NCBI GenBank assembly: GCA_024235895.1
Contig: JACKLM010000003.1
Span: 372,001 to 436,000, forward strand
Direction of reading: 5' to 3'
From: Burkholderiaceae bacterium
GTDB taxonomy: Bacteria > Pseudomonadota > Gammaproteobacteria > Burkholderiales > Burkholderiaceae_C
Length of the DNA: 64,000 nucleotides
Part shown: positions 25,592 through 35,495 of the stretch, piece after piece
How the letters are laid out: the number at the start of each line of letters is the position of its first letter
Position numbering within the stretch: position 1 is the stretch's first letter
Notes under the pieces: generated by a model
The model's database searches: none
What the model was told of the DNA's origin: nothing
What the model saw: only the letters and a program-made list of their open reading frames with translations
Position numbers and translations under genes: made by a program

Positions 25592-27460
25592 ATGAGCGGG
25601 CTGTGGGAGCTGGCGCGCTGGCAGCGTCGCACCGGGGTGCTGACGCCAGGCGAGACCGTGCCGCAGGTCTTCGTTGCCGCGGTTCGGGCGCGGGGCGACC
25701 GAGTCTGGCTGCGCGAGAAGAAGCTCGGCCTGTGGCGCGAGTGGAGCTGGCGCGAGGCCGGCCAGGCCGTGCGCGAGATCGCGCTCGGCCTCGCGGACCT
25801 GGGGCTGCAGCCCGGGCAGTGCGCGTCGATCCTGTCGAATACGCGGGTCGAGTGGATGCTGGCCGACCTCGGGGTGCTGTGCGCCGGCGCGGTGTCCAAC
25901 GGCATCTACCCGACCGACGCGCCGGTGCAGGTCGAGTACCTGTGCAGCGATTCCGCCACGCGGGTCGTCTTCGTCGAAGACGACGAGCAGCTGGACAAGG
26001 TGCTGGAGGTGCGCGATCGACTTCCGCAGCTGGCGTGGATCGTCGTCTTCGACATGGAGGGGCTGCACCATTTCGAGGACCCGAGGGTGATCGGGCTGGA
26101 CGCGCTGCGCGAGCGCGGGCGCACGCGCGACGCCGCGCACCCGGACGAATTCGACCGCCGCGTCGCGAGCCGCGGGCCGGACGATCTCGCGATCCTCGTC
26201 TACACCTCGGGCACGACCGGCAAGCCCAAGGGGGCGATGCACCTGCACCGTGGGCTGGTCTGGACCATGCGCCACACGGCGATCGGGCTGGGATCGGTCG
26301 ACCCCGACGAGCGCATGTGCTTCCTGCCGCTGTGCCACATCTTCGAGCGCATGGTCGGCGCCTACCTGTCGGTCTATGCCGGTGCGGTGCTCAACTTCGT
26401 CGAGAACCCGGACACGGTGCCCGAGAACGTGCGCGAGATCTCGCCCACCGTCTTCGCCGCGGTGCCGCGCGTGTGGGAGAAGTTCTACTCCGCGGTCACG
26501 ATCGCGCTGGCCGAATCCGGGCGCGTGCAGCAGGCGGCCTACGCGTGGGCGATCGGGGTCGGCCGCCGGGTCGCCGATCGCGTGCTGGCGCGCCAGCCGG
26601 TGCCGGCGCTGCTGAAGGCGCAGTTCGTGCTGGCGCGCTGGCTCGCGCTGGACAACGTGCGCCGCCTGATCGGCATCCACCGCGCGCGCATGCTGCTGAC
26701 CGGCGCCGCGCCGATCTCGCCCGAGCTGATCCGCTGGTACCTGTCGCTCGGCATCCCGATGGCCGAGGGCTGGGGCATGACCGAGAACTGCGCGCTGGGC
26801 ACGATCAACCGCCTCGACGCGATCCGGATCGGCACCATCGGCCCGGCGGCCGAGGGGACCGAGGTCCGGGTCGACCCGGGCAGCGGCGAGATCCTGGTGC
26901 GCGGCCCGAACGTCTTCGCCGGCTACCTCAACCAGCCCGACAAGACTGCCGAGACGATCGACGCCGACGGCTGGCTGCACACCGGCGACGTCGGCACGGT
27001 CGACGACGAAGGGTTCTTCCGGATCACGGACCGGATGAAGGACATCATCATCACGGCCGGGGGCAAGAACATCACCCCGAGCGAACTGGAGAACGAGCTC
27101 AAGTTCTCGCCCTACGTGACGGACGCGGTCGTGATCGGCGACAAGCGTCCGTATCTCAGCGTGCTGATCATGATCGACCAGGAGAACGTCGAGAAATTCG
27201 CCCAGGACCACGACGTGCCGTTCTCGAACTACGCCAGCCTGACCCGCGCGCGCGAGGTGCAGGCACTGATCCAGGGCGAGGTCGACAAGGTCAACGCCAA
27301 GTTCGCGCGCGTGGAGCAGATCAAGGCGTTCCGCCTGATCGAGACCCAGCTCACGGCCGAGGACGAGGAACTGACGCCGACGATGAAGCTCAAGCGAAAG
27401 CTCGTGCAGCAGAAATATGCCGCGCTGATCGAGTCGATGTACGGCAGCAACCGGCCCTGA
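25592..27460 (+). CDS. AMP-dependent acyl-CoA ligase embedded in Liv system 2 operon
   Basis: A 622-residue ligase of the long-chain fatty acyl-CoA synthetase type (FadD/FAA-like). Phosphate loop VYTSGTTGKPKGAM, GWGMTENCALGTIN at the adenine site, GWLHTGDVGTVDDEGFFRIT and KDIIITAGGKNITPSELENE. The C-terminal catalytic lysine region reads LTPTMKLKRKLV, as in long FAA-type ligases. The position inside the transporter operon, before the binding-protein gene, suggests that the imported substrate is a carboxylic acid converted to its CoA ester on entry. Chain length or aromaticity cannot be told. Confidence 0.92.
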   Translation: MSGLWELARWQRRTGVLTPGETVPQVFVAAVRARGDRVWLREKKLGLWREWSWREAGQAVREIALGLADLGLQPGQCASILSNTRVEWMLADLGVLCAGAVSNGIYPTDAPVQVEYLCSDSATRVVFVEDDEQLDKVLEVRDRLPQLAWIVVFDMEGLHHFEDPRVIGLDALRERGRTRDAAHPDEFDRRVASRGPDDLAILVYTSGTTGKPKGAMHLHRGLVWTMRHTAIGLGSVDPDERMCFLPLCHIFERMVGAYLSVYAGAVLNFVENPDTVPENVREISPTVFAAVPRVWEKFYSAVTIALAESGRVQQAAYAWAIGVGRRVADRVLARQPVPALLKAQFVLARWLALDNVRRLIGIHRARMLLTGAAPISPELIRWYLSLGIPMAEGWGMTENCALGTINRLDAIRIGTIGPAAEGTEVRVDPGSGEILVRGPNVFAGYLNQPDKTAETIDADGWLHTGDVGTVDDEGFFRITDRMKDIIITAGGKNITPSELENELKFSPYVTDAVVIGDKRPYLSVLIMIDQENVEKFAQDHDVPFSNYASLTRAREVQALIQGEVDKVNAKFARVEQIKAFRLIETQLTAEDEELTPTMKLKRKLVQQKYAALIESMYGSNRP

Positions 27461-27489
27461 GGGGCCACCCAAGCAAGGAGATCGTTGCG

Positions 27490-28647
27490 ATGAGGAAGAC
27501 ACTGACGACGCTGGCGCTGGCGCTCGCCGCCCCGCTGGCCCTGGCGACCCAGGGCGTGACCAAGGACGAGATCGTGGTCGGCTCGATCCAGGACCTGTCC
27601 GGACCGCTGGCCGGCTTCGGCAAGCAGGTGCGGCTGGGGATGATGCTGCGCGTCGACGAGGCGAACGAGCAGGGCGGGGTCAACGGCCGCAAGCTGCGGC
27701 TGGTCGTCGAGGACTCGGCCTACGACCCGCGCAAGGCGGTGCTGGCAGCGCAGAAGCTCGTCAACCAGGACAAGATCTTCGCCATGGTCGCGCATATCGG
27801 CACGGCGCAGAACATGGCGGCGATGCCGGTGCAGTTCGAGAAGAACGTCTTCAACTTTTTCCCGGTCACCGCAGCGCGGCAGATGTACGAGCCCTTCCAC
27901 CGGCTCAAGTACTCGTTCGCTGCCACCTACTACGACCAGATCCGCGTCGCCGCGCCGATGCTCTACAAGGAAAAGGGCGCGAAGAAGGCCTGCACGATCT
28001 ACCAGGACGACGAGTTCGGGCTCGAGGTCATGCGCGGCGCCGAGGCGGGGCTGAAGACGATCGGCGTCGAGCTGGCCGAGAAGACGACCTTCAAGCGCGG
28101 CGCGACCGATTTCTCCAGCCAGGTCGCACGCATGAAGGCCGCCGGATGCGACTTCGTCGTCCTCGGCACCATCATCCGCGAGACCATCGGCACGATCGCT
28201 GAGAGCCGCAAGACCGGCTTCAACCCGACCTTCCTCGGCTCCAGCGCGTCCTACACCGACCTCATCCACAAGCTCGGCGGCAAGGCGATGGACGGGCTGT
28301 ACGCGACGATGACGGTCCAGCACCCGTACCTGGACGATACCTCGCAGCCGATCCGCTTCTGGGCCAACAAGTACAAGACCAAGTTCAACGAGGACCCGAC
28401 CGTCTTCTCGGTCTACGGCTACCTGGCGATCGAGAACTTCATCCGCGCCGCGACCAAGGCCGGCGCCAGCCTGACGACCGACAGCTTCATCAAGGCGATG
28501 GACACGATGGTCGTGCCGCCGGACTTCTTCGGCAGCGCCGAGATGACCTTCAGCCCGACCAAGCGGCTGGGCAGCAACGCCTCGCGGCTGTCCAAGCTCG
28601 AGAACAGCCGGTGGAAGGCCGTGACCGAGTATTTCAAGATCAACTGA
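27490..28647 (+). CDS. Periplasmic substrate-binding protein of Liv-type ABC transporter (system 2)
   Basis: 385 residues. Signal peptide RKTLTTLALALAAPLALAT (cleavage about residue 19), then KDEIVVGSIQDLSGPLAGFG, NEQGGVNGRKLRLVVEDSAY and FEKNVFNFFPVTAARQMYEP, typical of a HAAT binding-protein branch found beside acyl-CoA ligases. AAGGAG lies 10 nt before the ATG at 27490. Last gene of the operon, directly followed by a triple terminator-like repeat. Likely ligand is a carboxylate; classical LIV-binding residues are not obvious. Confidence 0.92.
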   Translation: MRKTLTTLALALAAPLALATQGVTKDEIVVGSIQDLSGPLAGFGKQVRLGMMLRVDEANEQGGVNGRKLRLVVEDSAYDPRKAVLAAQKLVNQDKIFAMVAHIGTAQNMAAMPVQFEKNVFNFFPVTAARQMYEPFHRLKYSFAATYYDQIRVAAPMLYKEKGAKKACTIYQDDEFGLEVMRGAEAGLKTIGVELAEKTTFKRGATDFSSQVARMKAAGCDFVVLGTIIRETIGTIAESRKTGFNPTFLGSSASYTDLIHKLGGKAMDGLYATMTVQHPYLDDTSQPIRFWANKYKTKFNEDPTVFSVYGYLAIENFIRAATKAGASLTTDSFIKAMDTMVVPPDFFGSAEMTFSPTKRLGSNASRLSKLENSRWKAVTEYFKIN

Positions 28648-28694
28648 TCGCCTGCGCGACGGGGACCTGCGGGTCCGCGTCGCACGCTTGCCGA

Positions 28695-28770
28695 CGGCCG
28701 CCTGCGGGCGGCCGTTTTTTGCCCGCCGCCTGCGGGCGGCCGTTTTTTGCCCGCCGCCTGCGGGCGGCCG
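28695..28770 (+). terminator. Tandem triple hairpin terminator (28-bp period)
   Basis: Three units start at 28697, 28725 and 28753, each GCCGCC-TGCG-GGCGGC. Units 1 and 2 are followed by TTTTTT; unit 3 is not. Unit 1 forms a 9-bp stem (ACGGCCGCC with GGCGGCCGT). This is a textbook intrinsic terminator, duplicated in tandem, ending the Liv system 2 operon before rlmD. Confidence 0.88.
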
Positions 28771-28803
28771 TCACGCTTGCGGGGGGGGCGTCGCGCGCGC
28801 CGG

Positions 28804-28809
28804 GATAAT
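28804..28809 (+). promoter_or_regulatory. Putative -10 of rlmD
   Basis: GATAAT eight bases upstream of the rlmD ATG with no Shine-Dalgarno in between, suggesting a leaderless or near-leaderless transcript. It lies just after the triple terminator. Confidence 0.3.
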
Positions 28810-28817
28810 CCGCCGCC

Positions 28818-30218
28818 ATGACGATGGCAACCGACGACGCCGGCTGGCTCGACGTCGAATCGCTCGACCTGGAAGGCCAGGGCGTGGCGCACCGCGGCAG
28901 CGATGCCGGCGACGCCGCCGGCAAGGTCGTCTTCGTCGAAGGCGCGCTGCCGGGCGAGCGCGTCCGGGTCGCGGTCGACCGGCGCAAGAACCAGTGGGAG
29001 CGCGGCCAGGCGGTGGCGATCGCGCACGAGTCGTCGCAGCGCGTGTGCCCGGCCTGCCCTCACTTCGGTCTGCAGCGCGGCGCCTGCGGTGGCTGCAAGA
29101 TGCAGCATCTGCACCCGGCGGCGCAGGTCGCGGTCAAGCAGCGGGCGCTGGAGGACCAGCTCTGGCACCTGGCCAAGGTCCGGCCGGACGAGATGCTGCG
29201 CCCGATCGAGGGCCCGGCCTGGGGCTACCGGCACCGCGCCCGGCTGTCGGTGCGACACGTTGCGGCCAAGGGCGAGGTGCTGGTCGGGTTCCACGAGCGC
29301 CACTCGCGCTATGTCGCCGACATGAGGAGCTGCGCGGTGCTGCCGCCGGCGGTCAGCGCGCTGCTGCCGGCGCTGCGCCGCCTGGTCGGCGCGCTGGTGG
29401 CGCGCGACCGCGTGCCGCAGATCGAGCTGGCGATGGGCGACGAGGTGATCGCGCTCGTGCTGCGCCACCTCGAGCCGCTGGCCGACGCCGACCTGGCCCG
29501 GCTGCGCACCTTCGGCGACGCGCACGGGGTGCAGTGGTGGTTGCAGCCCAAGGGCCCGGACACCGCGCACCCGCTCGACCCCGACGCCGCGGCGCGCGCT
29601 CCGCTGGCCTACGCGCTGCCCGAGTTCGGCGTCACGATGCCGTTCCGGCCGACCGACTTCACCCAGGTCAACCCGGCGATCAACCGCGTGCTGGTCGCAC
29701 GCGCGCTGCGGCGGCTGGACGTCCGCCCCGGCGAGCGCGTGATCGACTGGTTCTGCGGCCTGGGCAATTTCACGCTGCCGCTGGCGCGCGCGGCGGGCGA
29801 GGGCGGGCGCGTCCTCGGGATCGAGGGCAGCGCCGCGCTGGTCGCGCGCGCACGTACCAATGCGGCGCTCAACGGGCTCGCGCCGTGCAGCGACTTCGAT
29901 GCACGCGACCTGTTCGCGCTCAGCGCCGAGGACTTGCGCGCGCTGGGTACGGCTGACCGCTGGCTCGTCGACCCGCCGCGCGAGGGCGCGTTCGCCCTGG
30001 CCAAGGCCGCGGCCGAGCTGGTCCAGGCCGGGTCCGACTGGACGCCGCCGCGTCGCATCGTCTACGTCAGCTGCAACCCGGCGACGCTGGCGCGCGACGC
30101 CGGGCTGCTGGTGCACCAGGCCGGCTACCGATGCAGCGCGGCGGGCGTCGTCAACATGTTCCCGCACACGGCGCATGTCGAAAGCCTCGCGGTCTTCGAC
30201 CGCGAGGCTTCGGCGTAG
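28818..30218 (+). CDS. rlmD: 23S rRNA (uracil(1939)-C(5))-methyltransferase RlmD
   Basis: A 466-residue SAM-dependent RNA m5U methyltransferase. N-terminal TRAM-like segment (about 10-70), iron-sulfur cysteines in RVCPACPHFGLQRGACGGCK, SAM domain DWFCGLGNFTLPLARAAG, and the catalytic region DPPREGAFALAKAA then VYVSCNPATLARDAGLL with the nucleophilic cysteine. The length is slightly above the E. coli enzyme. In Burkholderia-type genomes, as I recall, rlmD lies just after rpoS; here the second Liv operon separates it from nlpD. A second ATG at 28824 is possible. Its last codons form a strong hairpin. Confidence 0.95.
   Translation: MTMATDDAGWLDVESLDLEGQGVAHRGSDAGDAAGKVVFVEGALPGERVRVAVDRRKNQWERGQAVAIAHESSQRVCPACPHFGLQRGACGGCKMQHLHPAAQVAVKQRALEDQLWHLAKVRPDEMLRPIEGPAWGYRHRARLSVRHVAAKGEVLVGFHERHSRYVADMRSCAVLPPAVSALLPALRRLVGALVARDRVPQIELAMGDEVIALVLRHLEPLADADLARLRTFGDAHGVQWWLQPKGPDTAHPLDPDAAARAPLAYALPEFGVTMPFRPTDFTQVNPAINRVLVARALRRLDVRPGERVIDWFCGLGNFTLPLARAAGEGGRVLGIEGSAALVARARTNAALNGLAPCSDFDARDLFALSAEDLRALGTADRWLVDPPREGAFALAKAAAELVQAGSDWTPPRRIVYVSCNPATLARDAGLLVHQAGYRCSAAGVVNMFPHTAHVESLAVFDREASA
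30182..30210 (+). terminator. Hairpin inside the last codons of rlmD
   Basis: A perfect 13-bp stem (AAGCCTCGCGGTC / GACCGCGAGGCTT) with loop TTC within the 3' end of rlmD. The right arm recurs at 30271-30284, so a longer alternative pairing of 14 bp (30181-30194 with 30271-30284) is also possible. No T-run follows. Confidence 0.55.
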
Positions 30219-30341
30219 GCTCATGTCGCGCAGCGACGTGAGCCGCAGCCAAAGCCCGCGAGCGGAGTGGGACCGCGAGGCTTTCGGGTAGCGCCCGCCG
30301 CGACCTGGGCGCCGGGACGCACGTCCCGGCTCGGCGACGCC

Positions 30342-30749
30342 TCAGCGGGGCATCGGCCGGCGGTCGTTGAGCGCCAGCCAGCCGCGCGCGATGCGATAGA
30401 TGGCCCAGATGCCGAGCACGAACAGGCCCAGCGCCCAGGTCGCGAAGCCGACGACGACGACCGTCAGCGGGATCGACACCAGGCCGATCAGCACCGCCCA
30501 CAGCAGGGCGAACCAGAAGGTGCGGATCTGCCAGCTGAAGTGCGACTCCAGCCAGGTCCCGCGGGTCTCGCTGCGCTTCACGTAGTTGATCACGACGGCG
30601 ATGATCGACGGCCAGCCGAACACGAAGGCGCCGACGACGGTGGCGGCCCCGAAGGCACCGATGGCCAGGCCGAGCGCGTGCAGCGCATAGACCAGGTGAG
30701 TGATGCGGACGAGTCCGGCGGGGGGTTCGACGGTCAGGGTATCGTTCAT
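30342..30749 (-). CDS. DUF4870-type small membrane protein
   Basis: 135 residues with three or four hydrophobic segments. Sequence landmarks: THLVYALHALGLAIGAFGAA, the conserved VVINYVKRSETRGTWLESHF, and FSWQIRTFWFALLWAVLIGL. These match the DUF4870/YtxH-neighbour type of inner-membrane proteins whose function is unknown to me. ATG at 30749. It stands alone on the minus strand between rlmD (convergent) and ettA (divergent); nothing nearby suggests a specific role. Confidence 0.82.
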   Translation of the reverse strand: MNDTLTVEPPAGLVRITHLVYALHALGLAIGAFGAATVVGAFVFGWPSIIAVVINYVKRSETRGTWLESHFSWQIRTFWFALLWAVLIGLVSIPLTVVVVGFATWALGLFVLGIWAIYRIARGWLALNDRRPMPR

Positions 30750-31077
30750 CGACGCAGTCTCCGTGGGGCAGGACCGATTGTGCCTACATGGGGGTCCCGG
30801 GTCGCGCTGCAAGCCGCGCACGCGGGGCTGCAGGCCGCGCTGGCGCGCCTGGCCGGTGTGCGCGGCACGACGGCGCCGCCGCGCGAGCCGGTGGCGCGGC
30901 GCGCCGCCGGCGGCGCGGGATCGCGCAGCGGCTGCGATAATCGCCCGAAGTCCTAGGGCGGCGCACGGCCACCCGGGCCGGCACGCCGGCCACCCACCCG
31001 TCGCGCGGGCCTGCGGGTCCCCGGCAGCCCGCAATCCCCTCGTCATCCGGCCCGACGCCCCCGCGGGCCCATCGCAC
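30750..31077. other. 328-bp divergent gap upstream of ettA
   Basis: No gene supported. The only promoter-like element is TGCGATAAT (extended -10, hexamer 30936-30941) on the plus strand, which could start an ettA transcript with a leader of about 135 nt. The rest is GC-rich and featureless to my reading. Confidence 0.4.
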
Positions 31078-32742
31078 ATGGCCCAGTACGTCTACACCAT
31101 GAACCGCGTCGGCAAGATCGTGCCGCCGAAGCGGCAGATCCTGAAGGACATCAGCCTGTCCTTCTTCCCCGGCGCCAAGATCGGCGTGCTCGGTCTCAAC
31201 GGCTCGGGCAAATCCACCTTGCTGAAGATCATGGCCGGGCTGGACAAGGATATCGAGGGCGAGGCGGTTGCGATGCCGGGACTGGAGATCGGCTACCTGC
31301 CGCAGGAGCCGCAGATGGACCCCGAACAGACCGTGCGGGAGGCGGTCGAGCAGGGCATCGGCGGCGTGCTCGCGGCCAAGGCACGGCTGGACGAGGTCTA
31401 CGCCGCCTACGCCGAGCCCGATGCCGACTTCGACGCCCTGGCCGCCGAGCAGGCGGAACTGGAAGCGGTGATCGCCGCCGCCGGCAGCGTCAACACCGAC
31501 ATGGAGCTCGAGGTCGCTGCCGACGCGCTGCGGCTGCCGCCGTGGGACGCGAAGATCGCCACGCTGTCCGGCGGCGAGAAGCGCCGCGTGGCGCTGTGCC
31601 GGCTGCTGCTGTCCAAGCCCGACATGCTGCTGCTCGATGAGCCGACCAACCACCTCGACGCCGAGAGCGTCGAGTGGCTGGAGATCTTCCTCAAGCGCTT
31701 TCCCGGCACGGTGGTGGCGATCACGCACGACCGCTACTTCCTCGACAACGCCGCCGAGTGGATCCTCGAGCTCGACCGCGGCCGCGGCCTGCCGTACAAG
31801 GGCAACTACTCCGACTGGCTGGACCAGAAGGAGCAACGCCTGGAGCTGGAGCAGAAGACCGAGGACGCGCGCACCAAGGCGATGAAGGCCGAGCTGAAGT
31901 GGGTGCGCTCCAACGCCAAGGGTCGCCAGACCAAGAGCAAGGCGCGCCTGGCGCGCTTCGAGGAGCTCTCCGACGTCGACTACCAGAAGCGCAACGAGAC
32001 GAACGAGATCTTCATCCCGGTGGCCGAGCGGCTGGGAAACGAGGTGATCGAATTCGATGGCGTCAGCAAGAGCTTCGGCGACCGGCTGCTGATCGACAAG
32101 CTCAGCTTCAAGGTGCCGCCGGGGGCCATCGTCGGCATCATCGGCCCGAACGGCGCCGGCAAGTCGACGCTGTTCAAGCTGATCCAAGGGGTCGAGCAAC
32201 CCGACAGCGGCCAGGTCAAGGTCGGCCACACCGCCAAGCTCGCCTTCGTCGACCAGAGCCGCGAGAGCCTGGCGGCCGACAAGACGGTGTGGGAGGACGT
32301 CTCCGGCGGCCTGGACAATATCGTCGTCGGCAAGTTCGTGATGCCCAGCCGCGCCTACCTGGGACGCTTCAACTTCAAGGGCAACGACCAGCAGAAGCTC
32401 GTCGGCAGCCTGTCGGGCGGCGAACGCGGCCGGCTGCACCTGGCCAAGACGCTGGCGCAGGGCGGCAACGTGCTGCTGCTCGACGAGCCGAGCAACGACC
32501 TGGACGTCGAGACGCTGCGCGCGCTCGAGGATGCGCTGCTGGAGTTCGCCGGCAGCGTGATGGTGATCAGCCACGACCGCTGGTTCCTCGACCGCATCTG
32601 CACCCACATCCTGGCCGCCGAGGGCGACAGCCAGTGGACCTTCTTCCACGGCAACTACCAGGAGTACGAGGAGGACAAGCGCAAGCGCCTGGGCGAGGAG
32701 GGCGCGCAGCCGCACCGGCTGCGGTTCAAGGCGCTCAAGTAG
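31078..32742 (+). CDS. ettA: Energy-dependent translational throttle protein EttA (ABC-F)
   Basis: 554 residues, almost exactly the E. coli length. A cytoplasmic ABC-F ATPase with two ABC domains and no membrane part; family role is ribosome E-site binding and gating of early translation according to energy charge. Domain 1: GLNGSGKSTLLKIMAG, LSGGEKRRVALCRLLL, LLLDEPTNHLDAES. The arm/P-site linker is the basic KWVRSNAKGRQTKSKARLAR. Domain 2: IGPNGAGKSTLFKLI, LSGGERGRLHLAKTL, LLLDEPSNDLDVET. N-terminus AQYVYTMNRVGKIVPPKRQI is diagnostic. No clear Shine-Dalgarno precedes the ATG at 31078. Confidence 0.97.
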   Translation: MAQYVYTMNRVGKIVPPKRQILKDISLSFFPGAKIGVLGLNGSGKSTLLKIMAGLDKDIEGEAVAMPGLEIGYLPQEPQMDPEQTVREAVEQGIGGVLAAKARLDEVYAAYAEPDADFDALAAEQAELEAVIAAAGSVNTDMELEVAADALRLPPWDAKIATLSGGEKRRVALCRLLLSKPDMLLLDEPTNHLDAESVEWLEIFLKRFPGTVVAITHDRYFLDNAAEWILELDRGRGLPYKGNYSDWLDQKEQRLELEQKTEDARTKAMKAELKWVRSNAKGRQTKSKARLARFEELSDVDYQKRNETNEIFIPVAERLGNEVIEFDGVSKSFGDRLLIDKLSFKVPPGAIVGIIGPNGAGKSTLFKLIQGVEQPDSGQVKVGHTAKLAFVDQSRESLAADKTVWEDVSGGLDNIVVGKFVMPSRAYLGRFNFKGNDQQKLVGSLSGGERGRLHLAKTLAQGGNVLLLDEPSNDLDVETLRALEDALLEFAGSVMVISHDRWFLDRICTHILAAEGDSQWTFFHGNYQEYEEDKRKRLGEEGAQPHRLRFKALK

Positions 32743-32763
32743 ATCCGCCGCGGCGCGCCCGGG

Positions 32764-33159
32764 TCAGCACGGCTCGAAGCGCCAAGCGTAGGCGCTGCCG
32801 ACCGGCAGGGTGTCGGGGCGCTGCCGCAACTGCAGCGTGACGCGGCCGAGCGCGTCGCGCCGCGCTCGCGCGACGGCGTCGGCGCGCACGACGACGTGGG
32901 TGTCGATACGCCAGTAGCGGCCGGGGTCCAGCGCCGCGGCGAGTTCGTGCAGCGGTTCGTGCGAGCGCAATTCGCCGGCGACGCTGACGACCCGCGTGCC
33001 GGCCCCGGTGCCGTCGAGGACGAGCACGTCGTCGATGGCGACCAGCTTGGCCGTGCGGCCGTCCTGGCCGCTGATCCAGCGCCTGCGCGGCGGTTGGGTC
33101 GGGCCTGCGCGCGCGCAGGCCGCATCCGCTGCGTCGGGTTCGAGCGGGGTGGCGTTCAT
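32764..33159 (-). CDS. LytTR-type DNA-binding domain protein without receiver
   Basis: 131 residues. From about residue 38 onward the pattern LVAIDDVLVLDGTGAGTRVV, LHELAAALDPGRYWRIDTHV, VVRADAVARARRD and the ending LPVGSAYAWRFEPC follows the LytTR DNA-binding domain, with the characteristic R-I-x-x-x-V turn. No receiver or membrane domain precedes it, only a short charged N-terminus containing PPRRRWISGQ. It may bind DNA constitutively or in response to a partner. Convergent with ettA (21 bp) and downstream of a ROK kinase on the same strand. Family assignment is from pattern only. Confidence 0.6.
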   Translation of the reverse strand: MNATPLEPDAADAACARAGPTQPPRRRWISGQDGRTAKLVAIDDVLVLDGTGAGTRVVSVAGELRSHEPLHELAAALDPGRYWRIDTHVVVRADAVARARRDALGRVTLQLRQRPDTLPVGSAYAWRFEPC

Positions 33160-33304
33160 CGGTGTGGCCTGCCCATGGCGCGCAGATTACGCGCTGCGTC
33201 GGCCGCGCGCAGCCGGCGTGCGACGGGCTGCCGCTCTGGGCGGATGGACATGCGCTCGGGCCGGACGGGCCGCGCGCGCCCCCGGGTCTCCGGGACGTCA
33301 GGCG

Positions 33305-34252
33305 TCAGCTTCCCTTGCGCCTTGCGCGCGTCGGCGGTTCGCGCCACAGCCAGGCCGCGCCGCGTACCCCGGAGGCATCGCCGTGCGCCGCGACCGCCAG
33401 CCGCGTGCGCAGCGGCGCCTCGGCACCGGCCGAGAAGATCCAGCGCGACCAGCGCGCGACGACGCGCTCGCACAGGTTCGGCAGGCGCGACAGCCCGCCG
33501 CCGACGACGATCACGTCGGGGTCGAGCAGGTTGACGACCGCGGCGAGCGCGCGCGCGAGCCGGTCGGCGTGGCGCTCCAGGGTCGCGATCGCCGCCCTGT
33601 CGCCGGCGGCGGCCGCGGCGGCGATCTGTTCGGCGGTCGCCGGCGCGCCGCCGGCGCGCTGGTGGTCGGCCGCCAGGGCGGGGCCGCTCAGCAGGGTCTC
33701 GAGGCAGCCGCTGCGGCCGCAGTAGCACGCGGGTGCCGGATCGCTGCCAGCGACGGTCCAGGGCAGCGGGTTGTGCCCCCACTCGCCGGCGATGCCGTTG
33801 GCGCCCGGCCAGACGCGGCCGTGCACGGCGATGCCGCCGCCGACGCCGGTGCCCAGGATGACGCCGAAGACGACCTCCGAGCCGGCGCCTGCGCCGTCGG
33901 TCGCCTCGGACAGCGCGAGGCAGTTGGCGTCGTTGGCCAGCCGCAGCGGCTGGCCCAGCAGCGATTCGAGGTCGTGCTGCAGCGGCCTGCCGTTCAGGCA
34001 GGTCGAGTTGGCGTTGCGGATCAGCCCCGCAGGGGTGGCCGAGCCGGGATGGCCGATGCCGACCGTCGGCGGTACGCAGCACAGCGCGGTGGCGCGCCGC
34101 ACCAGCGCTGCGACCTCGCGCAGCGTCGCGGCGTAGTCGCCCGCCGGCGTGGCGACGCGCTCGCGCCAGCGGGCGCCTCCGCCCGGTGCCAGCAGCGCCG
34201 CCTCGATCTTGCTGCCGCCGACGTCGACGCCCAGCGCCAGCGGCGTGGTCAT
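33305..34252 (-). CDS. ROK-family sugar kinase, fructokinase (Mak)-like
   Basis: 315 residues. ATP-dependent cytoplasmic hexose kinase: phosphate loop GVDVGGSKIEAALL, sugar/catalytic region RLANDANCLALSEATDGAG (Asp of NDAN is the expected base), VILGTGVGGGIAVHG, then GEWGHNPLPW and the zinc site CYCGRSGCLETLLSGPAL. The GHNPLPW form resembles Mak-type fructokinases; other hexoses or GlcNAc remain possible. It starts 42 bp downstream of the LIV-binding protein gene on the same strand, so read-through from the Liv system 3 operon is possible, though no functional link is evident. Confidence 0.9.
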   Translation of the reverse strand: MTTPLALGVDVGGSKIEAALLAPGGGARWRERVATPAGDYAATLREVAALVRRATALCCVPPTVGIGHPGSATPAGLIRNANSTCLNGRPLQHDLESLLGQPLRLANDANCLALSEATDGAGAGSEVVFGVILGTGVGGGIAVHGRVWPGANGIAGEWGHNPLPWTVAGSDPAPACYCGRSGCLETLLSGPALAADHQRAGGAPATAEQIAAAAAAGDRAAIATLERHADRLARALAAVVNLLDPDVIVVGGGLSRLPNLCERVVARWSRWIFSAGAEAPLRTRLAVAAHGDASGVRGAAWLWREPPTRARRKGS

Positions 34253-34294
34253 GTCAACGCAACCGGCGCCCGCAGGCGCCGGCGGCGACCTGGA

Positions 34295-35407
<1,113 letters not shown>

Positions 35408-35495
35408 TCTTGCTCCTGCTGCTGGGGAAGTGAGGAAAGGATGCGCGCGCCGCAGCCCGGCGCCGATCCACGGGACAAGCATGGTATGCCAAATG

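Noticed and set aside
28697..28770. CRISPR-like regular repeat
   Set aside because: The three 28-bp units are directly adjacent without unique spacers and form T-tailed hairpins, so they are terminators.
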